Origin: Pseudomonas sp. AFG_SD02_1510_Pfu_092 | Lineage (GTDB): Bacteria; Pseudomonadota; Gammaproteobacteria; Pseudomonadales; Pseudomonadaceae | NCBI RefSeq assembly: GCF_003331055.1 | Contig: NZ_PUQD01000004.1 | Coordinates: 1 to 64,000, forward strand | DNA: 64,000 bases | Direction of reading: 5' to 3' | In this document: positions 34,244 to 42,589 of the stretch, one piece after another | How positions within the stretch are numbered: the stretch's first letter is position 1 | Layout of the letters: each line of letters opens with the position of its first letter | The notes under the pieces: generated by a model | The model's input: only the letters and a program-made list of their open reading frames with translations | What the model was told of the DNA's origin: nothing | Database searches by the model: none | Made by a program: the position numbers and the translations under genes

Positions 34244-35179
34244 ATGGAACGCCCGCGTTTTCGTCGCTATTTCCTTCACCCACGTTTCTGGGGCCTGTGG
34301 CTGGGCCTGGGCCTGCTGTGGCTGGTGGTTCAGTTGCCCTATCGGGCCCTGTTGAAAGTCGGCGCGGCGCTGGGTGCGCTGATGTACCACTTCGCCGGGG
34401 AACGGCGGCGCATCGCCGCGCGCAACCTCGAGTTGTGCTTCCCGGAACTGTCGGACGACCAACGGCAGCGCCTGCTCAAGGCCAACTTCGCTTCGACCGG
34501 CATCGCCTTCTTCGAAATGGCCATGAGCTGGTGGTGGCCCAAGGCCCGGTTGGCGCGCCTGGCCCATGTCGAGGGGCTGGAGCACCTGCAGGCCGCCCAG
34601 CAGGCGGGGCAGGGCGCGATCCTGATGGCGGTGCATTTCACCACCCTGGAAATCGGCGCTGCGCTGCTGGGCCAGCAGCACACCATCGACGGCATGTACC
34701 GCGAGCACGGTAACCCGCTGTTCGACTTCATTCAGCGCAGCGGCCGCGAGCGGCATAACCTGGACTCGCTGGCGGTGGAGCGCGAGGATGTGCGCGGCAT
34801 GCTCAAGCTGCTGCGTTCGGGCCGGGCGATCTGGTACGCACCGGACCAGGACTACGGCGCCAAGCAGAGCATCTTCGTGCCGCTGTTCGGCATCCCGGCG
34901 GCGACGGTGACCGCCACCAGCAAGTTCGCCCGGTTGGGCAAGGCGCAGGTGATTCCGTTCACCCAGAAGCGCCTGGAGGATGGCAGCGGCTATCGTCTGG
35001 TGATCCACCCGCCGCTGGCGGATTTCCCCGGGGAAAGCGAAGAGGCGGACTGCCTGCGCATCAACCAGTGGGTAGAAAGCGTGCTGCGCGAATGCCCCGA
35101 GCAGTATCTGTGGGCGCACCGCCGGTTCAAGTCGCGGCCCGAAGGGGCGCCGCGGTTGTATGAGAAGAAAAAGCGCTGA
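34244..35179 (+). CDS. lpxL: Lipid A lauroyl-type acyltransferase
   Basis: A 311-residue LPLAT enzyme with one N-terminal transmembrane helix (WGLWLGLGLLWLVVQLPYRA). The catalytic H(x4)E block is AVHFTTLEIGA, followed by REHGNPLFD, YAPDQDYG and FVPLFG. It adds a secondary acyl chain to Kdo2-lipid IVA at the cytoplasmic face of the inner membrane. I chose the ATG at 34244 because it gives the usual MERPRFRRYF start, though an ATG five codons upstream is in frame. It is divergent from minC. Confidence 0.92.
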   Translation: MERPRFRRYFLHPRFWGLWLGLGLLWLVVQLPYRALLKVGAALGALMYHFAGERRRIAARNLELCFPELSDDQRQRLLKANFASTGIAFFEMAMSWWWPKARLARLAHVEGLEHLQAAQQAGQGAILMAVHFTTLEIGAALLGQQHTIDGMYREHGNPLFDFIQRSGRERHNLDSLAVEREDVRGMLKLLRSGRAIWYAPDQDYGAKQSIFVPLFGIPAATVTATSKFARLGKAQVIPFTQKRLEDGSGYRLVIHPPLADFPGESEEADCLRINQWVESVLRECPEQYLWAHRRFKSRPEGAPRLYEKKKR

Positions 35180-35189
35180 GCCTTGCTTT

Positions 35190-35298
35190 GCCTGTGCCGG
35201 CCTATTCGCGGGTGAACCCGCTCCACAAGTTCTCCACATGTCTTGAAGGCTGTGCAACACCTGTGGGAGCGGGCGAGCCCGCGAACAGGCCGGGCCTG
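35190..35298. repeat. REP pair, inverted
   Basis: Copies at 35190-35229 (with one C missing in the TCCCAC flank) and 35260-35298. Confidence 0.88.
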
Positions 35299-35324
35299 AA
35301 AACAGCTGATCCAGGAAGGACCCC

Positions 35325-36473
35325 ATGGCCCCACCCCCGGTAACCGGTCTCATCCTTTCTGGCGGCGGCGCCCGCGCCGCCTATCAGGTCGGTGTGCTGG
35401 CCGGCATTGCCGAGCTGCTGCCCGCCGGCGCGCACAACCCGTTTCCGGTCATCGTCGGTACCTCCGCCGGCGCCATCAACGCCGTCACCCTGGCCAGTGG
35501 CGCGGCCCACTTCAACGATGCCGTGCAACGGCTCACGGCCTTCTGGCAGAACGTTCGCAGCCACCTGGTCATCCGCAGCGACTGGCCCGGCGTGGTTCGC
35601 CAGGCCTGCCGCTTCGTCGGCCACAACCTGTTGGGCGTGGGCAGCCCGGCGCCGGTGGCATTGCTCGACAGCAGCCCGTTGCGCGGCCTGCTGCAAGCGC
35701 ACCTGAAGCTGGACGGCATCGCGCACGCCCTGGCCGCCGAACAACTGCGTGCGGTTGCAGTCACGGCGTTCGGCTACGAGTCCGGCCAGGCGGTAACCTT
35801 CTACCAGGGGCGCGGCACCATTGACGCCTGGTTGCGCCACCGTCGCATCGGCATGCCCACGCCGTTGACCATCGAGCATCTGCTGGCCAGCGCGGCGATC
35901 CCGTTGCTGTTTGCCCCGGTGCGGCTGGGCGACGAATATTTCGGGGATGGCGCGGTGCGCCAGTCGGCGCCGATCAGCCCGGCGCTGCACCTGGGCGCCA
36001 GCCGCGTGCTGGTGGTCGGGGTCAGCGGCAACCCGCAGCGGCCGGCGCCGCCGTTGCCGGCCCAGCGCGTGTTCAGCGGGCAGCAGCCGAGCCTGGCGCA
36101 GATCGGCGGGCACATGCTCAACAGCACGTTCATCGACAGCCTGGAAGACGACATCGAGTTGCTGCAGCGGCTCAACCACCTGAGCCACCTGTTGCCGCCA
36201 CACCTGGATGCCCGGAGCCTGGGGCTGGCGCCCATCGAGGTGCTGGTGGTGGCGCCCAGCCAGCCGCTGGACGAGATTGCCGCACGGCACCGGCGCGAAT
36301 TGCCGGCGGCGTTGCGCCTGTTCCTGCGCGGGCCGGGGGCGACGCGCACCAGCGGGGCGGGGGTGTTGAGCTATCTGCTGTTCGAAGCGAGTTATTGCAG
36401 CGAGCTGATCGAGCTGGGGCGGCGCGATGCCTTGGCCAAGAAGCGCGAGCTGTGCCAGTTTCTGGGGATTTGA
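35325..36473 (+). CDS. Patatin-like phospholipase
   Basis: A 382-residue lipid acyl hydrolase. The N-terminal patatin domain has the oxyanion loop LSGGGARAAYQVGV, the nucleophile elbow VGTSAGAINA (GxSxG), and the catalytic Asp in FGDGAVRQSAPI (DGA). These form a Ser-Asp dyad. There is no signal peptide, so it is cytoplasmic or secreted by another route. The C-terminal 130 residues are helical and not obviously assigned. The start follows GAAGGA (35313-35318). It is monocistronic between REP elements; the lipid substrate is unknown. Confidence 0.9.
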   Translation: MAPPPVTGLILSGGGARAAYQVGVLAGIAELLPAGAHNPFPVIVGTSAGAINAVTLASGAAHFNDAVQRLTAFWQNVRSHLVIRSDWPGVVRQACRFVGHNLLGVGSPAPVALLDSSPLRGLLQAHLKLDGIAHALAAEQLRAVAVTAFGYESGQAVTFYQGRGTIDAWLRHRRIGMPTPLTIEHLLASAAIPLLFAPVRLGDEYFGDGAVRQSAPISPALHLGASRVLVVGVSGNPQRPAPPLPAQRVFSGQQPSLAQIGGHMLNSTFIDSLEDDIELLQRLNHLSHLLPPHLDARSLGLAPIEVLVVAPSQPLDEIAARHRRELPAALRLFLRGPGATRTSGAGVLSYLLFEASYCSELIELGRRDALAKKRELCQFLGI

Positions 36474-36477
36474 TGTT

Positions 36478-36584
36478 GCCTGTGCTGGCCTTATCGCCGG
36501 CAAGCCAGCTCCCACAGAACCCCACAATGTCCAGACCTGTGGTGATCCTGTGGGAGCGGGCAAGCCCGCGAAGAGGCCAGACCT
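36478..36584. repeat. Mixed-family REP pair
   Basis: The left element (36478-36517) has the REP2 core TATCGCCGGCAAGCCAGC, and the right one (36548-36584) has the common core GCGGGCAAGCCCGC. They are inverted as in normal pairs but come from different families. Confidence 0.85.
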
Positions 36585-36586
36585 GC

Positions 36587-37411
36587 TTACTCGGCTATCT
36601 GCAACTTGCGCGCCTGGGTATACACATAGCGCACCTTCTCGTACTCGAACGGCGAATTCAGCTGGCCGTAACGGAAGTTGGTGGTGTAGCGCTTGTCGAC
36701 TACGCGCAGGGCAAAGATTTCCGGGTGATCGGTGCTGGCTTCGGCCACGTTCAGGTAGTTGATCGCCTGTTCGCCGGCATAGTCCACCACCAGCCCGGTG
36801 GTGTCGCGCAGGTTCGACGGCCCCAGCACCGGCAGCATCAGGTACGGCCCGTCCGGTACGCCGTAGAAGCCCAGGGTCTGGCCGAAATCCTCGCTCTGGC
36901 GTGGCAGGCCCATCTTGGTCGCCGGGTCCCACAGCCCACCCACGCCGATGATGGTGTTGAACATCAGCCGTGCGGTGATCTCCGCCGAACGCTTGGCCTT
37001 CAGCTGCAAGACGCTGTTGAACAGGTTCGGCACATCGCCCAGGTTGTTGAAGAAGTTGCTCACCCCGGTGCGCACGAAGCGCGGGGTGACGTACTGGTAG
37101 CCGCTTACCAGCGGCAGCAGCACCCATTGGTCCAGGCGGTAGTTGAAGTGGTAGACACGCCGGTTGATCGACTCCAGCGGGTCGTACACGTTCAGCGCTT
37201 CCAGGGTGGAGCGCTCGAACTCGCGCTGGTCCAGCCCAGGGTTGAATTTCAGCTCGCGCAGCGGGTCGATGAAGCCATCCGCCTCGGGCGCCAGCGGCGT
37301 TGCGACCACTTGCGGGTCGGCCTCGACCACGCTGGCCCGCGCTGCGGTTTCGGCGGCCAGGGCATGGCCGCTGGCGAACAGGGCAGTGGCGAAGAGGAGT
37401 TTGTTAACCAC
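36587..37411 (-). CDS. MlaA/VacJ-like phospholipid transport protein, no lipobox
   Basis: A 274-residue VacJ-family protein. The family core is visible: VYDPLESINRRVYHFNYRLD, SNFFNNLGDVPNLFNS, GVGGLWDPATKMGL, FGQTLGFYGVPDGPYLMLP and VDYAGEQAINYLNV. MlaA removes phospholipids from the outer leaflet of the outer membrane. Here the signal peptide (VNKLLFATALFASGHALAAE) ends in an AxA-type site and lacks the lipobox Cys, so it is probably not a lipoprotein. I chose the GTG at 37411, eight bases after GGAG; it overlaps the stop of the upstream hydrolase gene by eight bases. The true E. coli-type mlaA may lie elsewhere in the genome. Confidence 0.85.
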   Translation of the reverse strand: MVNKLLFATALFASGHALAAETAARASVVEADPQVVATPLAPEADGFIDPLRELKFNPGLDQREFERSTLEALNVYDPLESINRRVYHFNYRLDQWVLLPLVSGYQYVTPRFVRTGVSNFFNNLGDVPNLFNSVLQLKAKRSAEITARLMFNTIIGVGGLWDPATKMGLPRQSEDFGQTLGFYGVPDGPYLMLPVLGPSNLRDTTGLVVDYAGEQAINYLNVAEASTDHPEIFALRVVDKRYTTNFRYGQLNSPFEYEKVRYVYTQARKLQIAE

Positions 37412-38702
37412 GGAAGAACTCCAGCATGGCGTCACTGTTGACGCGGTAGTTGAGGTTGCCGCAATGGCCGCCGTGAGGGTAAAGGGTCAGGCGGTCACCG
37501 AACACCTTGCGCAGAAAACCGATATCCCCCGGGCCGAGGATGACGTCGTCGGCGTTGTGCATCACGGCGATCTTGTCGCTGCTGCGCAGGTAGTCCTCCA
37601 GCGCGTACAGGCTGACCTGGTTGACCAGCTGCAGGATGCTGTTGCCGTCGGTGCGGGCGCGCCACATGGGGATGACCTGTTCGGTCATGTAGCAGTCGAA
37701 GTCGCACTGCAAGGCACGCTTGAAGAACGGCGTGAGGCTGCTGCTTTCGGTGATCGGGTATTTCGGCGGAATGATCAGGCCGCGGCGGTTGATCAGGTCG
37801 GAGGTAAAGGCGATATCGGCCGCAGAGAAGCGGAACGAGGTGCCGATCAGCATGGCCATCTGTTCGTTGGACAGGTGCTGGCGCGACTGCTGGAAGTCGT
37901 ACAGCAGCGCCTCATTGAGGTCGATGTAGCCCTTTTCCTGGAAGTAGCGGGTCAGCTTGGTCAGCATCAGTTCGTAAAAGGTGGTGCTGCGGTCGATGCC
38001 CTTGACCTGGGTCTGCACCAGCTTGTCGAGGTTGTTGATCGAGGTGTACAGGTTGACCGGCGGGTTCAGCAGCAGCACGCGCTTGAAGTTGAAGCTGCGG
38101 CGGGTTTCGTCCAGGTGGCTGACGAACGCCGCGTCGAGGGCCCCCAGGCTGTAGCCGGTGAGGTAGAACTCGCTGACTGGCAGACGCGGGTGCTGGGCAC
38201 GCACGGCCTGCATCACCCGGTACATGTCTTCGGCGTCTTCCTGGCTGACGCCGGGGGTGGCGAAGCGTGAGGCGGCGCTCATGAAGTCGTAGCTGGTGGG
38301 TGACGACAGTTGCACCACATGGAAGCCGGCCTGGTAGAACAGCTTTTTCAGGTATTCGTTGATGCTGCTGCTGTAGGGCGCGCCGGTGCCGGCAATGATG
38401 AAGATCAGCGGCGCCTCGCGGTCCTGGCGGGCCAGGCGGTACTTGAGTTTTTTCACCGCCCAGAAGTTGTCGGGCAGGGTGAATTCACGGTCCGGGCGCA
38501 GGTTGAGGCTGTAGTCGGACTGGCTGATTTCGTCGTCGCCGGGCAAGGTCGGGCGCTGGTCCGGCGGCGTGGTGGCGATGGTCGCCTCGAACGGGTTGGT
38601 CAAGGGGTAGCCATAGCTCGCGGCGTCGATATCCCGCGCAGAAGCGGCCACAGCCATGAGCAGGCCGCCGAGCAGGGCAGCGAGGCGCAAAGATCGAAGC
38701 AT
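37404..38702 (-). CDS. Exported alpha/beta-hydrolase paired with MlaA-like gene
   Basis: A 432-residue protein with a signal peptide (MLRSLRLAALLGGLLMAVAA). It has the alpha/beta-hydrolase nucleophile elbow GYSLGA (GxSxG, Ser near residue 165), an oxyanion region IIAGTGAPYSS, an acid Asp candidate in HNADDVILGPGD, and a C-terminal His in HGGHCGNLNYR. It is probably a periplasmic serine hydrolase acting on an ester or lipid. Translational overlap with the MlaA-like gene links it to envelope lipid handling. The start follows GGGGGA. No specific substrate can be inferred. Confidence 0.82.
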   Translation of the reverse strand: MLRSLRLAALLGGLLMAVAASARDIDAASYGYPLTNPFEATIATTPPDQRPTLPGDDEISQSDYSLNLRPDREFTLPDNFWAVKKLKYRLARQDREAPLIFIIAGTGAPYSSSINEYLKKLFYQAGFHVVQLSSPTSYDFMSAASRFATPGVSQEDAEDMYRVMQAVRAQHPRLPVSEFYLTGYSLGALDAAFVSHLDETRRSFNFKRVLLLNPPVNLYTSINNLDKLVQTQVKGIDRSTTFYELMLTKLTRYFQEKGYIDLNEALLYDFQQSRQHLSNEQMAMLIGTSFRFSAADIAFTSDLINRRGLIIPPKYPITESSSLTPFFKRALQCDFDCYMTEQVIPMWRARTDGNSILQLVNQVSLYALEDYLRSSDKIAVMHNADDVILGPGDIGFLRKVFGDRLTLYPHGGHCGNLNYRVNSDAMLEFFRG

Positions 38703-38892
38703 GTAATCCCCCAAAAGAACGCAAGGTCGAGCGGTGTGCAGGCTAGGACCACGGCGGCCTGGGCAAAGTTGCCGGGTGTGGTGGCCTTTTGTGTGCTTGT
38801 TATCTGCAACATAGCTGCAGAGCGCTGATTTTGCCTTACAACAACGCTTCAGCGATCATGGATGCTTTCGATTACCGCTATTGGAGAACTGG

Positions 38893-39255
38893 ATGTCTCG
38901 TTCGTTGCCGGCTGCGCTGCTGGTACTGGTTCTGGGACTGTGGCTGGCCGCCAGTTATGGCGTGCGCTACGGGCTGATGGAAGATGGCCAGTGGGTGGGC
39001 TTGTGCAGCGTGCCGGCGGCGTACTGGCAGTGTGAGGTGCGCGCGCTGCTGGGCTTGGGCATTCACTACCAGGTGCTGGCCTGGAGCGGGCTGGGGCTGG
39101 CGCTGCTGGCGCAGCTGGTGGCCGCGCGGGGCGGCTGGTGGCTGGCGTTGTTGGCGCTGGTGTTCGCGGTGCCGGCGCTGGTGCTGTATACCGCCAGCAT
39201 TGCGGTGTTCGCGCTGGTGCTGGCGGGGTTGCGGCTGGTCAGGCAACCGCAGTGA
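38893..39255 (+). CDS. Small inner-membrane protein, unknown
   Basis: A 120-residue protein with three or four hydrophobic helices (SLPAALLVLVLGLWLAASYG; WSGLGLALLAQLVAA; ALLALVFAVPALVLYTASIA; VFALVLAGLRLV). Two Cys residues are in the loop after helix 1 (LCSVPAAYWQCEVR). The ATG follows TTGGAG. It is transcribed away from the hydrolase gene. I do not recognise the family. Confidence 0.7.
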   Translation: MSRSLPAALLVLVLGLWLAASYGVRYGLMEDGQWVGLCSVPAAYWQCEVRALLGLGIHYQVLAWSGLGLALLAQLVAARGGWWLALLALVFAVPALVLYTASIAVFALVLAGLRLVRQPQ

Positions 39256-39262
39256 ACTCGAC

Positions 39263-39403
39263 AGGGGCCGCTGTGCGGCCCATCGCCGGCAAGCCAGCTC
39301 CCACACCGACCGCATCAGCCTAGGGCCGTCTTGCTCAAATCTGAAAGGCGACGCGGTCGGTGTGAGAGCCGCCTTGCCGGCGATGGGCGCGCGCAGCGGC
39401 CCC
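39263..39403. repeat. REP2 pair, diverged spacer
   Basis: Inverted second-family REPs at 39263-39306 and 39352-39403, with outer hairpins GGGGCCGCTGTGCGGCCC and its relative. It lies between two convergent genes. Confidence 0.85.
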
Positions 39404-39410
39404 AAGGGCA

Positions 39411-40976
39411 TCAAGCCGGTCGCAAGCGCAAGCTCCGCCACAACGCCACGGTCATCAACCCGCTGACCGCCGCCCAGCCCCAGGCCTGCTGGTTCTGCAG
39501 CCCTTCGACAAACAACTGCGGCGCCACCCCGGCCCCGACCATGAACGCCAGCAACGCCACTTCCGCCCGTCGCGCACGCACCGGCCACAGCGCATACACC
39601 AGCGCCGGCAACGCCAGCGCCGCAGTCGGGAAGCTGCGATAACGCGGGTCGAACACCATCGCCAGCATGCTCACCGCCGCAGCAAAGCCGGCTGCCAGCA
39701 ACAGCCAGCCGGCCCGCGCCTGCAGCCAGGCGAACAGCCGCTCGCGCCAGCCCGTGCGCCGCGCCAGGGCCAACACCGCGTGGGCCAGCACCAGCAGGTT
39801 CAGCGCCGCCAGCAGCAGCGCCCACAACCATTCCCCGGCAAACCGTGCATGGGTCCGCATCAGCTCGCCCCACAGCCCTAGGCAGCCGGCACCGAACGCC
39901 GCCAGCAGCGGCAGCAGCAAGGCCGCCGTGGTGGTCGCGGGGCGCCCGGCAAGCAGCAGCATCAGCGCCATCAGCACAGCACTGGCGAACAACCATTGCG
40001 GCCAGTGCGGCAGGTTGCTTACCGGCCCTTCGAGCACGCCCTTGTCCTGGCGATCGGCATCGTAAAGCCCCCAGTAACCGCCGACCGCGCCCTCGTTGGC
40101 GCGCTTCCAGGGCTGGTCGAACGCCTCGATCAGGTTGTAGTGCCAGCCGTTGCGCTCGGCCAGGGCGACAAAGCCACGAATGAACCGCGCCTCGTTGACC
40201 CGGCTGGGCTTGGCGGTCTCGCGCTGGCGGCCTTCGCTGGGCCAGCCGGTTTCGCCGATCAGGATGTCCTTGGGCGCGAAGCGCGTGCCGAACACCCGGC
40301 GCACATCGGCAACGTGGGCCAGGGCCTGGTCGATGCCGCGCGGGTCGTCCTCCCAGTAGGGCAGCAGGTGGATGGTCAGGAAGTCCACCGCCGGCGCCAC
40401 TTGCGGGTGCTGCAGCCAGAACTCCCAGACATCGGCGTAGGTGACTGGCACCTTGACCTGGCTTTTCACCCGGGCAATCAGCCCGGCCAGATGCGCGCCG
40501 GTCATTTCCTTGCGCAGCAGCGTCTCGTTGCCGACGATCACCGCGCTGACCACGTCAGGGTTGGCATTGGCGGCGGCGATCAGCAGGTCGATTTCCCGGT
40601 CGGTGTCGGCGGGGTGGGCGTTGACCCAGGCACCGAGCATCACCTTCAGGCCATGCTTGCGCGCCAGCGCCGGGATCGCCTCGAGACCGGTCATGGAATA
40701 GGTGCGGATGCACTGGAAGCGCGCAGCCAGCAGGGCCAGGTCGGCGTCCATGCGTGCCGGGCGCAGGCGAAACGGCTGGTCGTAGGGCGACTGGTCCTTG
40801 TCGAACGGCGTGTACGAGGCGCATTGCAGCTTGTGCGTCGGGCTGGCCGCGTCGGGCAGCTGTACCGGCTGGCCGAGCCCGTACCAGAGCCCTGCAAGCC
40901 CGAGCAGGGCAAGCAGGCAGGCAAGCAGGTACAACGGCAACAGCAGGCGGGTGGAACTGGGCATCGGGCGGTCCAT
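39411..40976 (-). CDS. GH17 membrane beta-glucosyltransferase/glucanase
   Basis: A 521-residue protein with one N-terminal membrane helix, a GH17 catalytic domain (about residues 45-310) and six or more C-terminal transmembrane helices. The general acid is in VGNETLL and the nucleophile in IGETGWPSEG, the GH17 pair. This bacterial arrangement belongs to beta-1,3-glucan transglycosylases related to NdvC of Bradyrhizobium, which branch or elongate glucans in the periplasm. Alternative starts are the ATG at 40964 and a TTG at 40988; none has a strong ribosome binding site. Its role in osmoregulated glucan metabolism is inferred. Confidence 0.85.
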   Translation of the reverse strand: MDRPMPSSTRLLLPLYLLACLLALLGLAGLWYGLGQPVQLPDAASPTHKLQCASYTPFDKDQSPYDQPFRLRPARMDADLALLAARFQCIRTYSMTGLEAIPALARKHGLKVMLGAWVNAHPADTDREIDLLIAAANANPDVVSAVIVGNETLLRKEMTGAHLAGLIARVKSQVKVPVTYADVWEFWLQHPQVAPAVDFLTIHLLPYWEDDPRGIDQALAHVADVRRVFGTRFAPKDILIGETGWPSEGRQRETAKPSRVNEARFIRGFVALAERNGWHYNLIEAFDQPWKRANEGAVGGYWGLYDADRQDKGVLEGPVSNLPHWPQWLFASAVLMALMLLLAGRPATTTAALLLPLLAAFGAGCLGLWGELMRTHARFAGEWLWALLLAALNLLVLAHAVLALARRTGWRERLFAWLQARAGWLLLAAGFAAAVSMLAMVFDPRYRSFPTAALALPALVYALWPVRARRAEVALLAFMVGAGVAPQLFVEGLQNQQAWGWAAVSGLMTVALWRSLRLRPA

Positions 40977-41172
40977 CGTCAGGCGCAAAAGGATAGATAG
41001 TAGCCCGGCGCCAAACCTTTGGCATGCAAGGATCGCGCAGGTCGGCGCGGGCCGATGGCGCTAATGGCATAGTGCTGTCGCCTATGGTGCGGTACAGGTC
41101 GCAGCTGGATCAGGTCGCCACGTGTTGCAGGAAGATGATGCAATCTCCAAGACCTGACGAGGGGATGCTTTG

Positions 41173-42033
41173 ATGGCAACTTTGAAAAAAATGCGACGTT
41201 TCCTGGGCGTGGGCACTGCCGTGGTACTGGGAATGAGCGCAGCACAGGCAATGGCCAAAGAAGTCAGCATCGGTTACGTGGATGGCTGGGCCGACAGTGT
41301 GGCGACCACCAACGTGGCCGCCGAAGTGATCAAGCAGAAACTCGGCTATGACGTGAAGTTGCAGGCGGTGGCCACCGGGATCATGTGGCAGGGCGTGGCG
41401 ACCGGCAAGCTCGATGCCATGTTGTCGGCCTGGTTGCCGGTGACCCATGGTGAATACTGGGCCAAGAACAAGGACAACGTGGTCGATTACGGCCCCAACT
41501 TCAAGGACGCCAAGATCGGCCTGATCGTCCCCGAATACGTCAAGGCGGTGAGCATCGCCGACCTCAAGACCGACGACACCTTCAAGCAGAAGATCGTCGG
41601 CATCGACGCCGGCTCCGGCGTCATGCTGAAAACCGAGCAAGCCATCAAGGACTACGAGCTGACCGGTTACAAGCTGCAGGCCAGTTCCGGCGCGGCGATG
41701 ACTGCCGAACTGGGCCGTGCCTATGCCAAACAGCAGTCGATCGCGGTGACCGGCTGGGTACCGCACTGGATGTTCGCCAAGTGGAAGCTGAAGTTCCTCG
41801 AAGACCCGAAAGGCGTGTATGGCGCGGCAGAAACCGTGAACAGCATCGGCAGCAAGGAACTGGCGAGCAAGGCGCCGGAAGTGGCGGAGTTCCTGAAGAA
41901 GTTCAACTGGCAGTCGAAGGACGAGATCGGCGAGGTGATGCTGGCGATTCAGGAAGGCGCCAAGCCTGAAGCGGCGGCCAAGGACTGGGTGGCCAAGCAC
42001 CCTGAGCGCGTGAAGGAGTGGACTGGCAAGTAA
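41173..42033 (+). CDS. Glycine betaine/choline-type ABC binding protein (orphan)
   Basis: A 286-residue OpuAC-family binding protein with a signal peptide ending in AQAMA. The mature part starts KEVSIGYVDGWADSVATTNV. Trp residues for quaternary ammonium binding are present (DGWADSV, GIMWQG, LSAWLPVTHG, GWVPHWMF), forming the usual aromatic cage. No permease or ATPase is adjacent, so it probably feeds an ABC core encoded elsewhere, as CbcX, CaiX and BetX do in other pseudomonads. An ATG one codon after a TTG was chosen as start, preceded by GAGGGG. Confidence 0.88.
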   Translation: MATLKKMRRFLGVGTAVVLGMSAAQAMAKEVSIGYVDGWADSVATTNVAAEVIKQKLGYDVKLQAVATGIMWQGVATGKLDAMLSAWLPVTHGEYWAKNKDNVVDYGPNFKDAKIGLIVPEYVKAVSIADLKTDDTFKQKIVGIDAGSGVMLKTEQAIKDYELTGYKLQASSGAAMTAELGRAYAKQQSIAVTGWVPHWMFAKWKLKFLEDPKGVYGAAETVNSIGSKELASKAPEVAEFLKKFNWQSKDEIGEVMLAIQEGAKPEAAAKDWVAKHPERVKEWTGK

Positions 42034-42045
42034 CTACCCGTCAGG

Positions 42046-42149
42046 GCCGGTTCTGCTGCTTCGCGGGCTTGCCCGCTCCCACAGGGATATCACTGCCTTC
42101 AGGCTTACTGATAACCCCTGTGGGAGCGGGCGTGCCCGCGAATGGGCCA
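42046..42149. repeat. REP pair, inverted
   Basis: Copies at 42046-42085 and 42117-42149, downstream of the betaine-type binding protein. Confidence 0.9.
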
Positions 42150-42277
42150 TCACTTTGTTACGCAACCGGTAAAACACCGTTGCATCTAAGACTAAGGTCG
42201 TCTGGTTGGCGTTGCATAGCCGCATAAAGTAAGGGTCGTGGGTTCCATCCCCTATCTGTGCTGCTAGGACAAAAACA

Positions 42278-42589
42278 ATGAACGACAGCATTTACCTCTC
42301 GATACAAAACAGCCCCCGTTTCAAGGAGCTGGTCACCAAACGCGAACGGTTCGCCTGGATTCTCTCGGCGATCATGCTCGGCCTGTACTGCGCCTTCATC
42401 CTCCTGATCGCCTACGGTCCTCAAGTACTGGGCGCCAAGCTCAGCCCTGAGTCGTCGATTACCTGGGGCATTCCCCTGGGCGTCGGCCTGATCATCTCGG
42501 CATTCGTCCTGACCGCCATCTACGTACGCCGCGCCAACGGCGAATTCGATGAGCTGAACAAGGCCATCCTGAAGGAGGCGCAACAATGA
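42278..42589 (+). CDS. yjcH: DUF485 small membrane protein (YjcH)
   Basis: A 103-residue protein with two transmembrane helices ([20 protein letters not shown] and [20 protein letters not shown]). DUF485 proteins are almost always encoded directly before actP, as in E. coli acs-yjcH-actP, and are presumed accessory to acetate uptake. The start follows AGGAC. The stop overlaps the actP start by four bases. Confidence 0.92.
   Translation: MNDSIYLSIQNSPRFKELVTKRERFAWILSAIMLGLYCAFILLIAYGPQVLGAKLSPESSITWGIPLGVGLIISAFVLTAIYVRRANGEFDELNKAILKEAQQ

Noticed and set aside
42195..42230. Possible sigma54 promoter before yjcH-actP (GGTTGGCGTTGCAT)
   Set aside because: The GG and GC elements are eight bases apart rather than ten, so spacing is wrong.
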